DNA of 64,000 nucleotides from Mytilus galloprovincialis (lineage: Eukaryota > Mollusca > Bivalvia > Mytilida > Mytilidae). Of the stretch, positions 25,268 through 34,845 are shown piece by piece. A program made the translations under genes and the position numbers. The stretch spans positions 46,508,122 through 46,572,121 of the forward strand of contig NC_134849.1 of the NCBI RefSeq assembly GCF_965363235.1, read 5' to 3'. Every line of letters begins with the position of its first letter. Positions within the stretch are counted from its first letter, which is position 1. The notes under the pieces were generated by a model. The model saw only the letters and a program-made list of their open reading frames with translations. It made no database searches and had not been told where the DNA came from.

Positions 25268-25860
25268 AATTTTAACCTTCCGAGGCACCTGAAATCGCCA
25301 AGGTGTTTCAGGTGACGTTCTAAATTGTGTTTTGTGTACTGTTGTTGATATGTTTGTCTTCTTTATTCAGCCATAGCGTCGACAGCTTATTTCTCGTTTA
25401 CATGAGTTAGAAAGTCTTCTTTCTTCTGTACAAATTTTAAACAAAAAAAAGTTTGTTTTCAACATTTTTTTATACTATCTACCAAAGAAAGACAACTCTA
25501 ATGTAAAATAAATTTCCAGTGAATAATTCATATCATTCATGATTGTACTTTTGTCACAACCTTAGTTTATCCCTTATTTTCTTTATGCTTTCAATTTGCT
25601 ACGATCTAATCAATCTTTCTTCTCTACTGAATCATACGAAATGCGACTCATCACAGAATTTTACTTTGACTTGGCATGAGCATTCACACTTAGTAGATAC
25701 TTAAACTTCCGAGCATCCAAGGTAACTGCCGATAATAACTGGATTCGTGTTACTCAATACAGTATTCTGTCATGCATTGTTGTTATTTGTGGACCTTTTT
25801 TGTCATTTTATTTTTTTATTAGCCGAGGTAATATATTTCATTATTTAGACTATTATAGTA
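25268..25860 (+). repeat. Two diverged family B fragments
   Basis: AACCTTCCGAGGCACCTGAAATC... with TTGTGTTTTGTGTACTG and CAGCCATAGCGTCGACAG at 25268-25425, and a weaker copy from about 25695 (ACTTCCGAGCATCCAAGG, GGATTCGTGTTACTC). Both are strongly diverged from the copy at 8040. Confidence 0.5.
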
Positions 25861-25904
25861 CTTTTTGATATCTTTTTCTTGATTTTCTATATAACCTCCT
25901 GTAA

Positions 25905-26140
25905 TCATATATTTATGTCAATTGTTGTCGTTTGTTGTATGGTTCATAAGTGTTTCTCGTTTTTTATATAGATAAGACTGTTGGTTTTTTCCCTGTTTGA
26001 ATGATTTCACACTGGTCATTTTGGGGGTCCTTTACAGCTTGCTGCTTAGACCTATAATTGTTTCCTTTTACAAATCGTGACTTTGATGTAGAGTTGTCTC
26101 ATTGGTACTAATTGTATCTTCTTATATCTACATAGTATTA
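25905..26140 (+). repeat. SINE-like family A, long variant
   Basis: Contains TGTTGTCGTTTGTTGTATGG, TTCATAAGTGTTTCTCG, AAGACTGTTGGTTTTTTCCC, TTTACAGCTTGCTG, GACCTATAATTGTTT and the tail AGAGTTGTCTCATTGGTACT. This variant has TTGCTG where the short copies have the GACTATGCGG core. Confidence 0.6.
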
Positions 26141-26689
26141 CTTCTCAAGTCATTCGCTACACGTTTCGAAGTGTTGTAACTTTAAGTACCCTTTAAATAA
26201 ACTGAGTGTGTCCAGTTCCCGATTGAGACATACTAAATTGATATGGATTCACATTGTGGATGATGGATACCTAGTAGCAGATGATTACCCTGTCGACTCG
26301 TCCAGTTAAAAGTTGATGCAATTCACCTTTTTATTTCTTTTCCTTGCTTTGTTCTTTATCAATTGATGAAATTTGTTAATCGGAAAACTACAGTTCTCTT
26401 GATTTTATACAACCTAAATTCCTTTTGACGGTAAATAAGGGTCTTGGTCTACATAACAAAAGTTCTGTACCAAGTCAAGAACATGACAGTTGTTATCCAT
26501 TCATTAGATGTGTTTGATCTTTTGATTTTGCCAATAGATAAAGGTCGCCGTTATAGAATTTTCCTTGGAGTTTAGAATTTTTGTGATTTTACTTTTTGGT
26601 ATTGTTGAGATAAAACAAAATAATGCCTAAAACATGCAGAGAAAAGAAGAAAGAAAATCGAGATCCTTTTATATGATAAGGAGAAACTT

Positions 26690-27480
26690 ACATATGATTT
26701 GTGTACAAGTTATCATTTGATCAAATTATAGTTTGTATTTTGACTTGAAAATTGCTTGTATAAATTGACAAATTTCAAATTATTTCACTTATAATTTTTA
26801 AAATAAATCATAGCATGGATTTTGTTATGAAAAAGCATAGATACACATAATAGAATTTTTATTCAATAACCACACAATAAACCGTATTTACACAATACAA
26901 AAATACCCAGATACAGATAGGAAAATACATTTCATACATGCATGCCAGTTAATTCTGATAGTATACTAGAAATTTGATAGAATAATAAACATTTGTCTCA
27001 GTTACAAATCTGACAGTATTATTGAAATTTGCCTCAGTGACAATTCTGGTACTGCATTGGAACAGCTGTATGAATTTTTACATGACATTTGTCGAGAAAT
27101 CAAATTCAACTTGTAAAAGGCGCAGTTATCATTTTTTACATATCATAATTCGTATTTTGACTTGAAAAGTGCTTGTTTTATTTCAATTTTGTACAAAATG
27201 TCACTAAATTTCACTTATAATTTGTACGATAATTTTTAGTATGGATTTTGTTATAATAATGCTTTGATACAAACCTTATTTACAAAATACACAAATATCC
27301 AGACAGGAAATATAAGTGATAAATGTCTGCCAGTTAATTCTGATAGTAACTAGAAATTTTCCCAAGTGAAAATTCTGATAGAACATTGGCCTCAGTTACA
27401 ATTCTGAATGAAAGAAAAGTTGGCATCAGTTACAAATCTGATAGTATAATAGAAATTGGCCTCAGTCAGAATTCTAATAT
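26690..27480. repeat. Tandem duplication, ~417-bp period, with a shorter internal repeat
   Basis: The block starting TATTTTGACTTGAAAA at 26736 recurs at 27153, followed in both units by CACTTATAATTT, ATGGATTTTGTTAT, CCAGTTAATTCTGATAGTA. The ends of both units contain a short degenerate repeat of the form CTCAGTTACAAATCTGATAG followed by AATTTG, present about eight times overall. Confidence 0.75.
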
Positions 27481-27949
27481 CAATATAGAAATTTTCCTCA
27501 GTGAAATTGAACCATCAATCAAACGTGTCAGGAACACACAACAAGGAAAGGTGCGCTTGTCTGTCCAACAGTCCCAAGCCAAATATATTACCACGAAATC
27601 GTAAAGACCATCTTACTGAAGGGGGTAATATCCAATTCCTCAGTATGATCACCCTAAACAATATATTAAGGGTACTTATTGAATCTGGTGAAATGTAATA
27701 CCGCATTCTATAGACTATCAATACTTTTTTTATAACAAAATCCATACTATAAATTATTCCACTTTTAGACAAATTGTTTGACTATAATTTGTATAAAATC
27801 ATGACTTGTACACAAAATATACAATAATCATATAAACCTCTATCAATTTTAAATCATCTAAATAGACTCGTCTACTTATCTGAGTGGGATATTAATAGTT
27901 TTAATGAACATAGCACTCATAATCGGTTTCATCTCATTTAAGCAGTGTT

Positions 27950-28095
27950 GGGGCCTTTTATAGCTGACTATGCGGTATTGGCTTCGCTTATAGTTCAAGG
28001 CCTACGGTGACTTATAGTTGTTAATTTCTGTGTACTTTGGTCTCTTGTGAAGAGTAATCTCATTGGAAATCATACCAAATCTTCTTTTCTATATT
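27950..28095 (+). repeat. SINE-like family A
   Basis: TTTTATAGCTGACTATGCGG, GGCCTACGGTGACTTATAG, TTAATTTCTGTGTACTTTGG and a degraded CTCATTGGAAATCATACC tail. Confidence 0.7.
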
Positions 28096-28099
28096 AAAC

Positions 28100-29918
28100 T
28101 TTGACTGTCATATGCATTTATCAGCACATTTCTACAACAATGATGTATGCCATTTTATATTTTTTTATTTTAATGCTCAATGTGTTTTGTAAGTTTGAAT
28201 TAGCATGCTTAGTGACTTTGTTTCTTTTACATTGCTAAAGGCATTTAAAAATTTAGTACGAGTGTAAAAGTTTAGAAAACAATGAAAATGATATACAAAT
28301 TGCCTATCTATTCCGGAATTAGAAATTAAATATAGACATAAAAATATTGAATTTAGTTTAGGAAATATTCATAAATTGTGCATTCAATTAGGAGCAACAG
28401 ATATTTATACAACACACAACAAGTATGATTAATATTCCTTACTTTGTTAACATTGATATATATAAAAAAAATCTCGAAACCAGAGTTATATATATTCCGA
28501 CTTTGCATTTATGTTATAATATTATTCTTCTATCCAAATATCGAAACTATAATACAATACAATACATTAAAATGTAAAACAAATCAAATCAAAGCATTAA
28601 TGTTACACAAATATGCACTTGCATGGAACTAAAATATGTCCGTACCTAAATTTTGGGTGTTGCACAGTCAAGTCATGGTTTTCTATGATTGTCTGACGTC
28701 TTTACGAAAAGTTGGCCGTAAACACATTTAAATATGAAACAATTCAATATAAGAAGATGGAGATGTAGTAGGATAATCGATAAGACCACTATTCACCGTA
28801 GTTCGAAAGAAGTAAGCAATTATAGACAACCAAACGGCGTTCAACAACTAGAAAATCATATACCAAATAACCGAAAATAAAAGGCCCCGACATGAAAAAT
28901 ATAGATCTATTCAACGTTAGCAAAAAGTAAAATCACAAAAATACTGAACTCCGAGGAAAATTCAAAACGGAAAGTCTCTAATCAAATCAAACACATAAAA
29001 CGAAGGACAACAACCGACTTGGTACAGGCATTTGTAAATGTAGAAAATGGTGGATTGAATCTGGTTTTATAGCGCTAAACCTCTCACTTTTATGACAGTC
29101 GCAACGAATTCCATAAGCAATGGCAATCATAGTGAAATAATGCACAAGGAAATTAAAAATGATACCCATCGTCCATATTTCCTGAAGATCATCATAGGCA
29201 GTAATATGTCTTCTAACAGAGTACCTATGTACAGACCAATCTCCGTTTGTAACTCGTGTTATGGTATTACATGGAGTGTATTCATCATTCAGTAAATATT
29301 CTAACATCGTCTAAGCTTGTTAAAAGGAAAGGTATGTTTAAAACCTAGAAAATAGCTGTCAAGTAGAATGTTTTTTTCTTCAAATTTTGAGTGTATTGCT
29401 AATCCACAAAAGGGTTGAGATAAACAATTTCAGCTATATGCTCCTGTCTGAAAATGTTTACTTAAAATGAGTTAATAGAGAGTCATGTAGTTATCAATCA
29501 TATAAAAAAGAAAAATAAAGAAAAATAAAGAAAAATAAAGATTTAAAACGAAGAGGACATTGGCACTCTAAACAGTTAGTAAAATGTTAATAAAATCTCT
29601 AAATAAAATTACAAAAAAATATATAAGTACTTGACAATGTTAACTTTACAAATCTAAATGTATTTCATTGATGAAAAAGCTATTCGTAAATTCATCACAT
29701 TTCACAACCATCCTGTATATACATTTAATTCTTCTTTGCTTCATTCCTGTTATAATCATTTATGAAATATTGTTTCTGGCGAACAAAATTAGAGCAACCA
29801 TCTTCCTAAAGCTGTACAATCTCAAAGAAGCTACTAAAATTATAACATGTGTATTTTCTCATTATGTTTCTTTTAATTTTCAAGCTTAATTTTCGTTCAT
29901 TCCGTATGAATATTACTA
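28100..29918. other. Gene-free stretch downstream of the GPCR
   Basis: Contains a strongly diverged reversed family A copy (about 28748-28885) and an AAAATAAAG microsatellite (about 29508-29540). The minus-strand frame at 28987-29307 has no recognisable character. Confidence 0.5.
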
Positions 29919-30947
29919 TCATGTCCGTTTATAAATGTTTTTCACTGCCAACCTAAACTTCCGGTCTCGAATTCCGTAAATGAACGGATTAACAACGCTA
30001 TTGAAAAAGTAAGACCATACAAACGTATAATATAGCATTGAACCTATCAAACTTAATGAACAGTCAAAATCTGGAATTAGAAAAATAAAAAATGATAACA
30101 TATGATGGGGCAGTGCGCTCAGTACATATGTGAAAGTGACCACGCACAATGTGATTGTCGACTTCCGGGTATTGTTTTTGTTTGATTTGATTGATTCTTT
30201 ACAATTAAATGTTCCGCTCTGTAAGCTTTCACGCCGTGAGCTATCGCGCTCATATTGTGTATGAATCTTTTTTCCGATATAAATATACATTACCATCAAG
30301 GTAGTCGAGACAATGAAATAAAACAAAATCAAACACGCGTTATAAATTCCTTGATAATTTGTATTGTAGTTCTGAAATCTGTCTTCGGTGAAGCATCGTT
30401 TTCCTTGAAAGCCTGGAATCCCAGTTTCAACTGTTCCCAATCCCCATATTATTGGCGCAGGCCAGGATAAAACCGCAGCACCTACTAAACTACCAATACA
30501 GAGTCCTTTCACAGCAGTTGCAGATAACCTTTCCTTTAGCGGATATCGGATTTTTCGGAATCTTTCAATTGCTATGGACACTAACAACAACGTGCTTGCT
30601 ATTGCCATAAAATAAATAATCGTCCTGAAAATTTTACAGAATGAATGCGATGGATAGTTAAGAGGATAGAATAAGTAAAATACCACTAAAGGGGCAGCAA
30701 AACCACAGTTAATAACATCAAGTATGCCGAGAAATAAAACGTATATCCTATAGTTTGAATATTTGAAGTACCGGAAGTATACGTATAAAACATGCGCATT
30801 GCCAATAACACCAACTACAGAAAATAAGGTCAACATAGTAATCCCGCCAATATTCCTCTTTACGTGTAGTTCATTAAGAAAATCTAGCGTAATATTTTTC
30901 CCATTTACATATTTTTGAATCCATGCGTGACAGGTTCCGTTTGCCAT
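29919..30947 (-). CDS. Class A (rhodopsin-like) GPCR, intronless coding region
   Basis: A 342-residue seven-helix receptor for the plasma membrane, coupling an unknown ligand to G proteins. Family landmarks: GxxGN with N50 in TM1, LxxLD with D77 in TM2, C104 and C185 for the TM3-ECL2 disulfide, ERF (E128-R129-F130) in place of DRY, a TM6 proline (P280) without the usual CW before it, and NPFIY (320-324) in TM7 followed by a short tail with helix 8. N-glycosylation sites lie in the N-terminus (NGT, NIT). The third intracellular loop is about 35 residues and rich in Ser, Lys and Arg. I cannot name a ligand class; it resembles the many orphan class A receptors expanded in bivalves. On the coding strand a splice-acceptor-like TTTTTTTCAG lies 28 bases before the ATG, so a noncoding 5' exon is likely. 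Confidence 0.88.
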   Translation of the reverse strand: MANGTCHAWIQKYVNGKNITLDFLNELHVKRNIGGITMLTLFSVVGVIGNAHVLYVYFRYFKYSNYRIYVLFLGILDVINCGFAAPLVVFYLFYPLNYPSHSFCKIFRTIIYFMAIASTLLLVSIAIERFRKIRYPLKERLSATAVKGLCIGSLVGAAVLSWPAPIIWGLGTVETGIPGFQGKRCFTEDRFQNYNTNYQGIYNACLILFYFIVSTTLMVMYIYIGKKIHTQYERDSSRRESLQSGTFNCKESIKSNKNNTRKSTITLCVVTFTYVLSALPHHMLSFFIFLIPDFDCSLSLIGSMLYYTFVWSYFFNSVVNPFIYGIRDRKFRLAVKNIYKRT

Positions 30948-31001
30948 ATCTTAGTCAAAGTAAGATATTTATTATCTGAAAAAAAGACAGTAAAGGCTTG
31001 T
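30943..31001 (-). repeat. 59-bp exact duplicate at the GPCR start (copy 1)
   Basis: This segment covers the GPCR start codon, the short leader and the presumed splice acceptor. It is identical over its length to 32046-32104. Confidence 0.9.
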
Positions 31002-31104
31002 ATTAAAATAGAAATTCGTCACCTTCATTTAATTTTAAAAACATGTGCTATATATATAAATTTCTCCACGCAAACAAACGTTTAAAGGGGTCCAGTTATG
31101 CTAA

Positions 31105-31232
31105 TAGTTATCAAAGGTATCAGGATTATAATTTAGTACGCCAGACGTGCGTTTCGCCTACATAAGACTCATCAGTGACGCTCATATCAAAATATTTATA
31201 AAGCCAAATAAGGACACAGTTGAAGAGCATTG
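31105..31232 (+). repeat. Dispersed repeat family C
   Basis: TATCAAAGGTATCAGGATTA, GCCAGACGTGCGTTTCG, ATAAGACTCATCAGTGACG, GCCAAATAAGGACACAG and TTGAAGAGCATTG in order. This is one of the best-preserved copies in the window. Confidence 0.75.
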
Positions 31233-31669
31233 CTAATGTCTTCATTCCTTTTTAATAGATGTTTAAAAGGGCATTATGTTACCTGTGTTGACCGATATTA
31301 AACAAACTCTCATATGTGATTTATAACATACTTAAAAGCATATTCCAAAAACAAAAAGTCGAAAATAAACCATAAACAATACATGAACTCGATGATATGA
31401 ATCAGTATTGGACATGTATTTCTGCTTTACTTCATCTAATTGAACACCAAGATAACCTCCGGAGATTGCCGATGGTCATGTAACCCGATATAAACAGACA
31501 TTTTTTAAATGTATACATTTATTTAGATAAATAGATAGCGACCACGTGCAATCATATTTTTGCAGGTATACTTCATTTGGAGGTTAAAACTATGTTCATC
31601 ATTTGAACGAATCAGTCAGCCAAACGGGTTATCCTTGTTTCACTGTCAATGTCGACAATTTCCTTTAAA

Positions 31670-31775
31670 TAGAAAGCCGTACATTGACCTATAATGGTTT
31701 ACTTTTTTTTAAATTGTTATTTGGATGGAGAGTTGTCTAATTGGCACTCACACCACATCTTCCTATATCTAAATA
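31670..31775 (+). repeat. SINE-like family A, 3' part
   Basis: AAAGCCGTACATTGACCTAT, AATGGTTTAC, GGATGGAGAGTTGTCTAATT, then GGCACTCACACCACATCTTC. Only the 3' half of the family is present. Confidence 0.6.
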
Positions 31776-32045
31776 CATGCGTAACCCATCTCAAGCTAAG
31801 GCGTTAAATTGAAGGTCACATTAATAAGGATTAAATGAGATCAAATTATTCACTTGCAAGTAAATAATGCATCATCGATATTTTTGTATTAACTTATTTT
31901 GACTAAATTGAGTAAACTGACTCCTAAACATCTGAAAGCGGATTATATATGTACTCTTTATTTCACTTATATTAGTGATTGAACAAACAATATTTTTTTT
32001 TTCATATTTCGTAGACAAATCAACTTTTAGATACGATACATGTAT

Positions 32046-32104
32046 GCCATATCTTAGTCAAAGTAAGATATTTATTATCTGAAAAAAAGACAGTAAAGGC
32101 TTGT
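32046..32104 (-). repeat. 59-bp exact duplicate of the GPCR start (copy 2)
   Basis: This segment is identical to 30943-31001 and lies 1.1 kb upstream of the GPCR. On the minus strand it carries the same acceptor-like tract and ATGGC, but the frame after its ATG stops after seven codons. Confidence 0.9.
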
Positions 32105-33524
32105 TTAAGAAATACATACCAAAATAATAAGTCTAGCTGACATCAAAAGAAATTGATTCGAAACGTTTTTCTTACTCGTTTTGCTTCCAAATTTGAATTT
32201 ATAAAGTGCTGTTATCATTTTACAGATAAGCTTCAGTAATGTTTTGAACAAATTGCGTTTTTTTTCCATGAACAAACCTTTTTTTTTTATATATAAATCA
32301 CAATAGTTTTGATAGATAATACAGATTACGTACCTCACTCCTTGACCAGTGTATATAATGAAATCAATGAATGATTTATAATTGAAAAAAATAACACGCA
32401 ATATGATTCAACAGGAAATTAATTTTTGTTTTCAGCCAAATGTGAATGTAATTCAGGAAACCTCAACAATATGTTTGAAATAGATTTTATATTTCACTTG
32501 TAGTCGTGATTTTATTAATTAACCCCAGGATGTAAAAATAATTTAATCTGCAACAGTGAAATTCATTTTTGTTTTGTTTATCTCATTATTTCAAACTGCG
32601 CAATCTCACAATAAAAATGTAAATTAATGATGAGAGGTCAAATCAAATAATTGAAGAAGCATTTTTCTTAAATTTCATGGTCTTCACTTAGACTCAAACT
32701 CGACTTATAACATATTGAAACATATATCCAAATTAAAAGGTCTAAGATAAACAATAATTGATGCATTAAATAGATAGTATGTATTTGTATTTCGTTTGTA
32801 GTTAAGTCTATACGCCTTCTATTCCAATTAACCATCTTGTAAACCTTCCGAAGACTGTCGAGATTAAATAATCCGATATAAACATAAACATAAACATATA
32901 TATAAATAGATATCAAACTCGCGCAATTGGATTTTGATAGGTCTTTTTTATTTCATATTAAGGTTGAACAATATTTTAATAATAGTTTTTTTAAACCTGT
33001 ATGAGAATGCTAGTATTGTTTGTTTTCAAGTTTACGGTTGTGCGGATTTTTTTTCTTCAAATAAACACATTTTTACGAAATGGACGAAAACATGTCGATT
33101 AAAGCTTACTTTATAACACGCATATTACATGTTATATATATTCATAATGTGTTTTATATACATGTATATGAGGTGACTCTCAAACGGATATCGTATGTGA
33201 CTTATGGAGCAGGACAGGAGCTGCTGACCATTTTAAAGTACATGAGTTCATTGGAGTTTGGTTGAGCTTTTTGATCGGAACTACAGTTTCTGTTTCAATA
33301 GCTTTAAGTGATTGGGGTGGTGATGACTTTTTTTTTTGCTAATTTAATTCACAATTAAAATAAGCGATATGTCTCTAAATTTTACGCGTATTATCGAAAC
33401 TTAAACGATGTCATAAAGAAAATTAAACGACTCACTATCTAAATGTTTCAACCTGCAGTAAACGAATATATATTCTTATCAGTAGGAGGAATCTTTACAA
33501 CGAAGTATGAAGACATTTGGAGTA
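32105..33524. other. AT-rich gene-free stretch
   Basis: Several short open frames, all of low-complexity composition (Ile, Tyr, Phe-rich). I see no exon or repeat here that I can name. Confidence 0.5.
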
Positions 33525-33655
33525 AACTCATCATAGATACATGTACAGGATCAAACTTGCATAATATGCTTGACGCGTTTTGTCTTTCAAAGACAAAACA
33601 GGGACGCTCGAATCATAAAAGTGAGAAAGCATGAAGTTGAAGAGCATCGAGGACC
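33525..33655 (+). repeat. Dispersed repeat family C, diverged
   Basis: AAACTCATCATAGATACATG, GACGCGTTTTGTC, GGACGCTCG and AGTTGAAGAGCATCGAGGAC in family order, ending with the GAGGACCCAA block that is missing in shorter copies. Confidence 0.65.
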
Positions 33656-34309
33656 CAATGTTTATTTGATTACCCCAGCAGTTTAAAATGATTCAGATAC
33701 AAGAAATTAAAAGTGATCATATGACATTAACATGAAATGAAGAAGGGGTTGGGATGATATCTAAAATACAAACAAATATTTGCGGCCACTAGAAATATAA
33801 GGAATTCTGATGGGCTTAAAATTTATACATCCTACACGGAACGAACCAAATATTCATCATCACTGTTCATGAGATAACTGTATTGTATTTTAAGCTTTTA
33901 TTTCAATTAGCGATTTGATGGTCGCAAATTATGTTTACTGGCTACGCTTTTGTTATTTCCATTCTAACATTTTACATTTTATAAATTACATCTATGTATA
34001 GGGATTTTTTCTGAAATTCTTTATTTATACATGTATTTCTACCGTGTAAATGTTGATTTAAAAAAAACGAGAAACCAAGGATTATTTTCAAAGAAAATTC
34101 CAAGTTATGATTTTTAAAAATCCCTAAAAATTCCTAGTTTATTCGTGTATGCGCAAACAAATGATATATAAAACTTTGCTTCTATACCAATGCTTAGCAT
34201 CAACGGGCGATTTGTTAAATGGGAATAATCAACAGATGGTAACGAAAATAAAAAGACATCTTCCTGCCCCTCCCCCAGAACATCCAATAGCCGTATCCTT
34301 ATAATACAA

Positions 34310-34410
34310 ATTAACACGAAGGATTCAAGCTTCACCGATGAATCTTTTGTAGACGAAATGCACGTTTGGCGTACAAGATTTTAATCCTGTTATCTATTAT
34401 GAATTTTTTA
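34310..34410 (-). repeat. Dispersed repeat family C, reversed
   Basis: On the minus strand: GATAACAGGATTAAAATC, GTACGCCAAACGTGCATTTCG, TCTACAAAAGATTCATCGG. It lies about 430 bases upstream of the 767-residue gene. Confidence 0.6.
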
Positions 34411-34635
34411 TTGCAATATTTTAGAACCAAATTTTACCTTTTTACCTTACTAATTTTTAGACTCACAAATGTTAAATATACAATTCTTTTAAAAATAAAA
34501 TGAATAAAAACAGACAGATAGCTTTATATAGATAGAAATATAACACACCGGAAACGAAACCAATACTTGTAAACAACTAATTTATTATTTCCTTAAATAG
34601 TAAATAAAGTTGACTTGTACTTACTTTGAGATTCA

Positions 34636-34724
34636 GATAGGAACTATTACGTCAATAACACGGCCATATTAGTTTTGACTTTCGGATAGGAACTATTACG
34701 TTAATAACACGGCCATATTAGTTT
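34636..34724. repeat. 49-bp tandem duplication upstream of the membrane-protein gene
   Basis: GATAGGAACTATTACGT, then AATAACACGGCCATATTAG, occurs at 34636 and again at 34685. The first unit has TTACGTCA (a CRE-like site), the second TTACGTTA. It ends 122 bases before the ATG at 34846, so it may be part of the promoter. Confidence 0.85.
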
Positions 34725-34845
34725 ATGAAAATGACAGGATATTATCAACACAAACTAGAATATATGTGTCACAAAATTGTTTCCTCAGTGGAGTCAAAAG
34801 TGAAGTAGATGATAATCGAATTAACAATTAGAAGCAGCAACAAAA

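Noticed and set aside
27386-27772. Overlapping frames on both strands near 27.5 kb that looked exon-like
   Set aside because: They begin within the short tandem repeats, lack consistent splice borders and match no family that I know.
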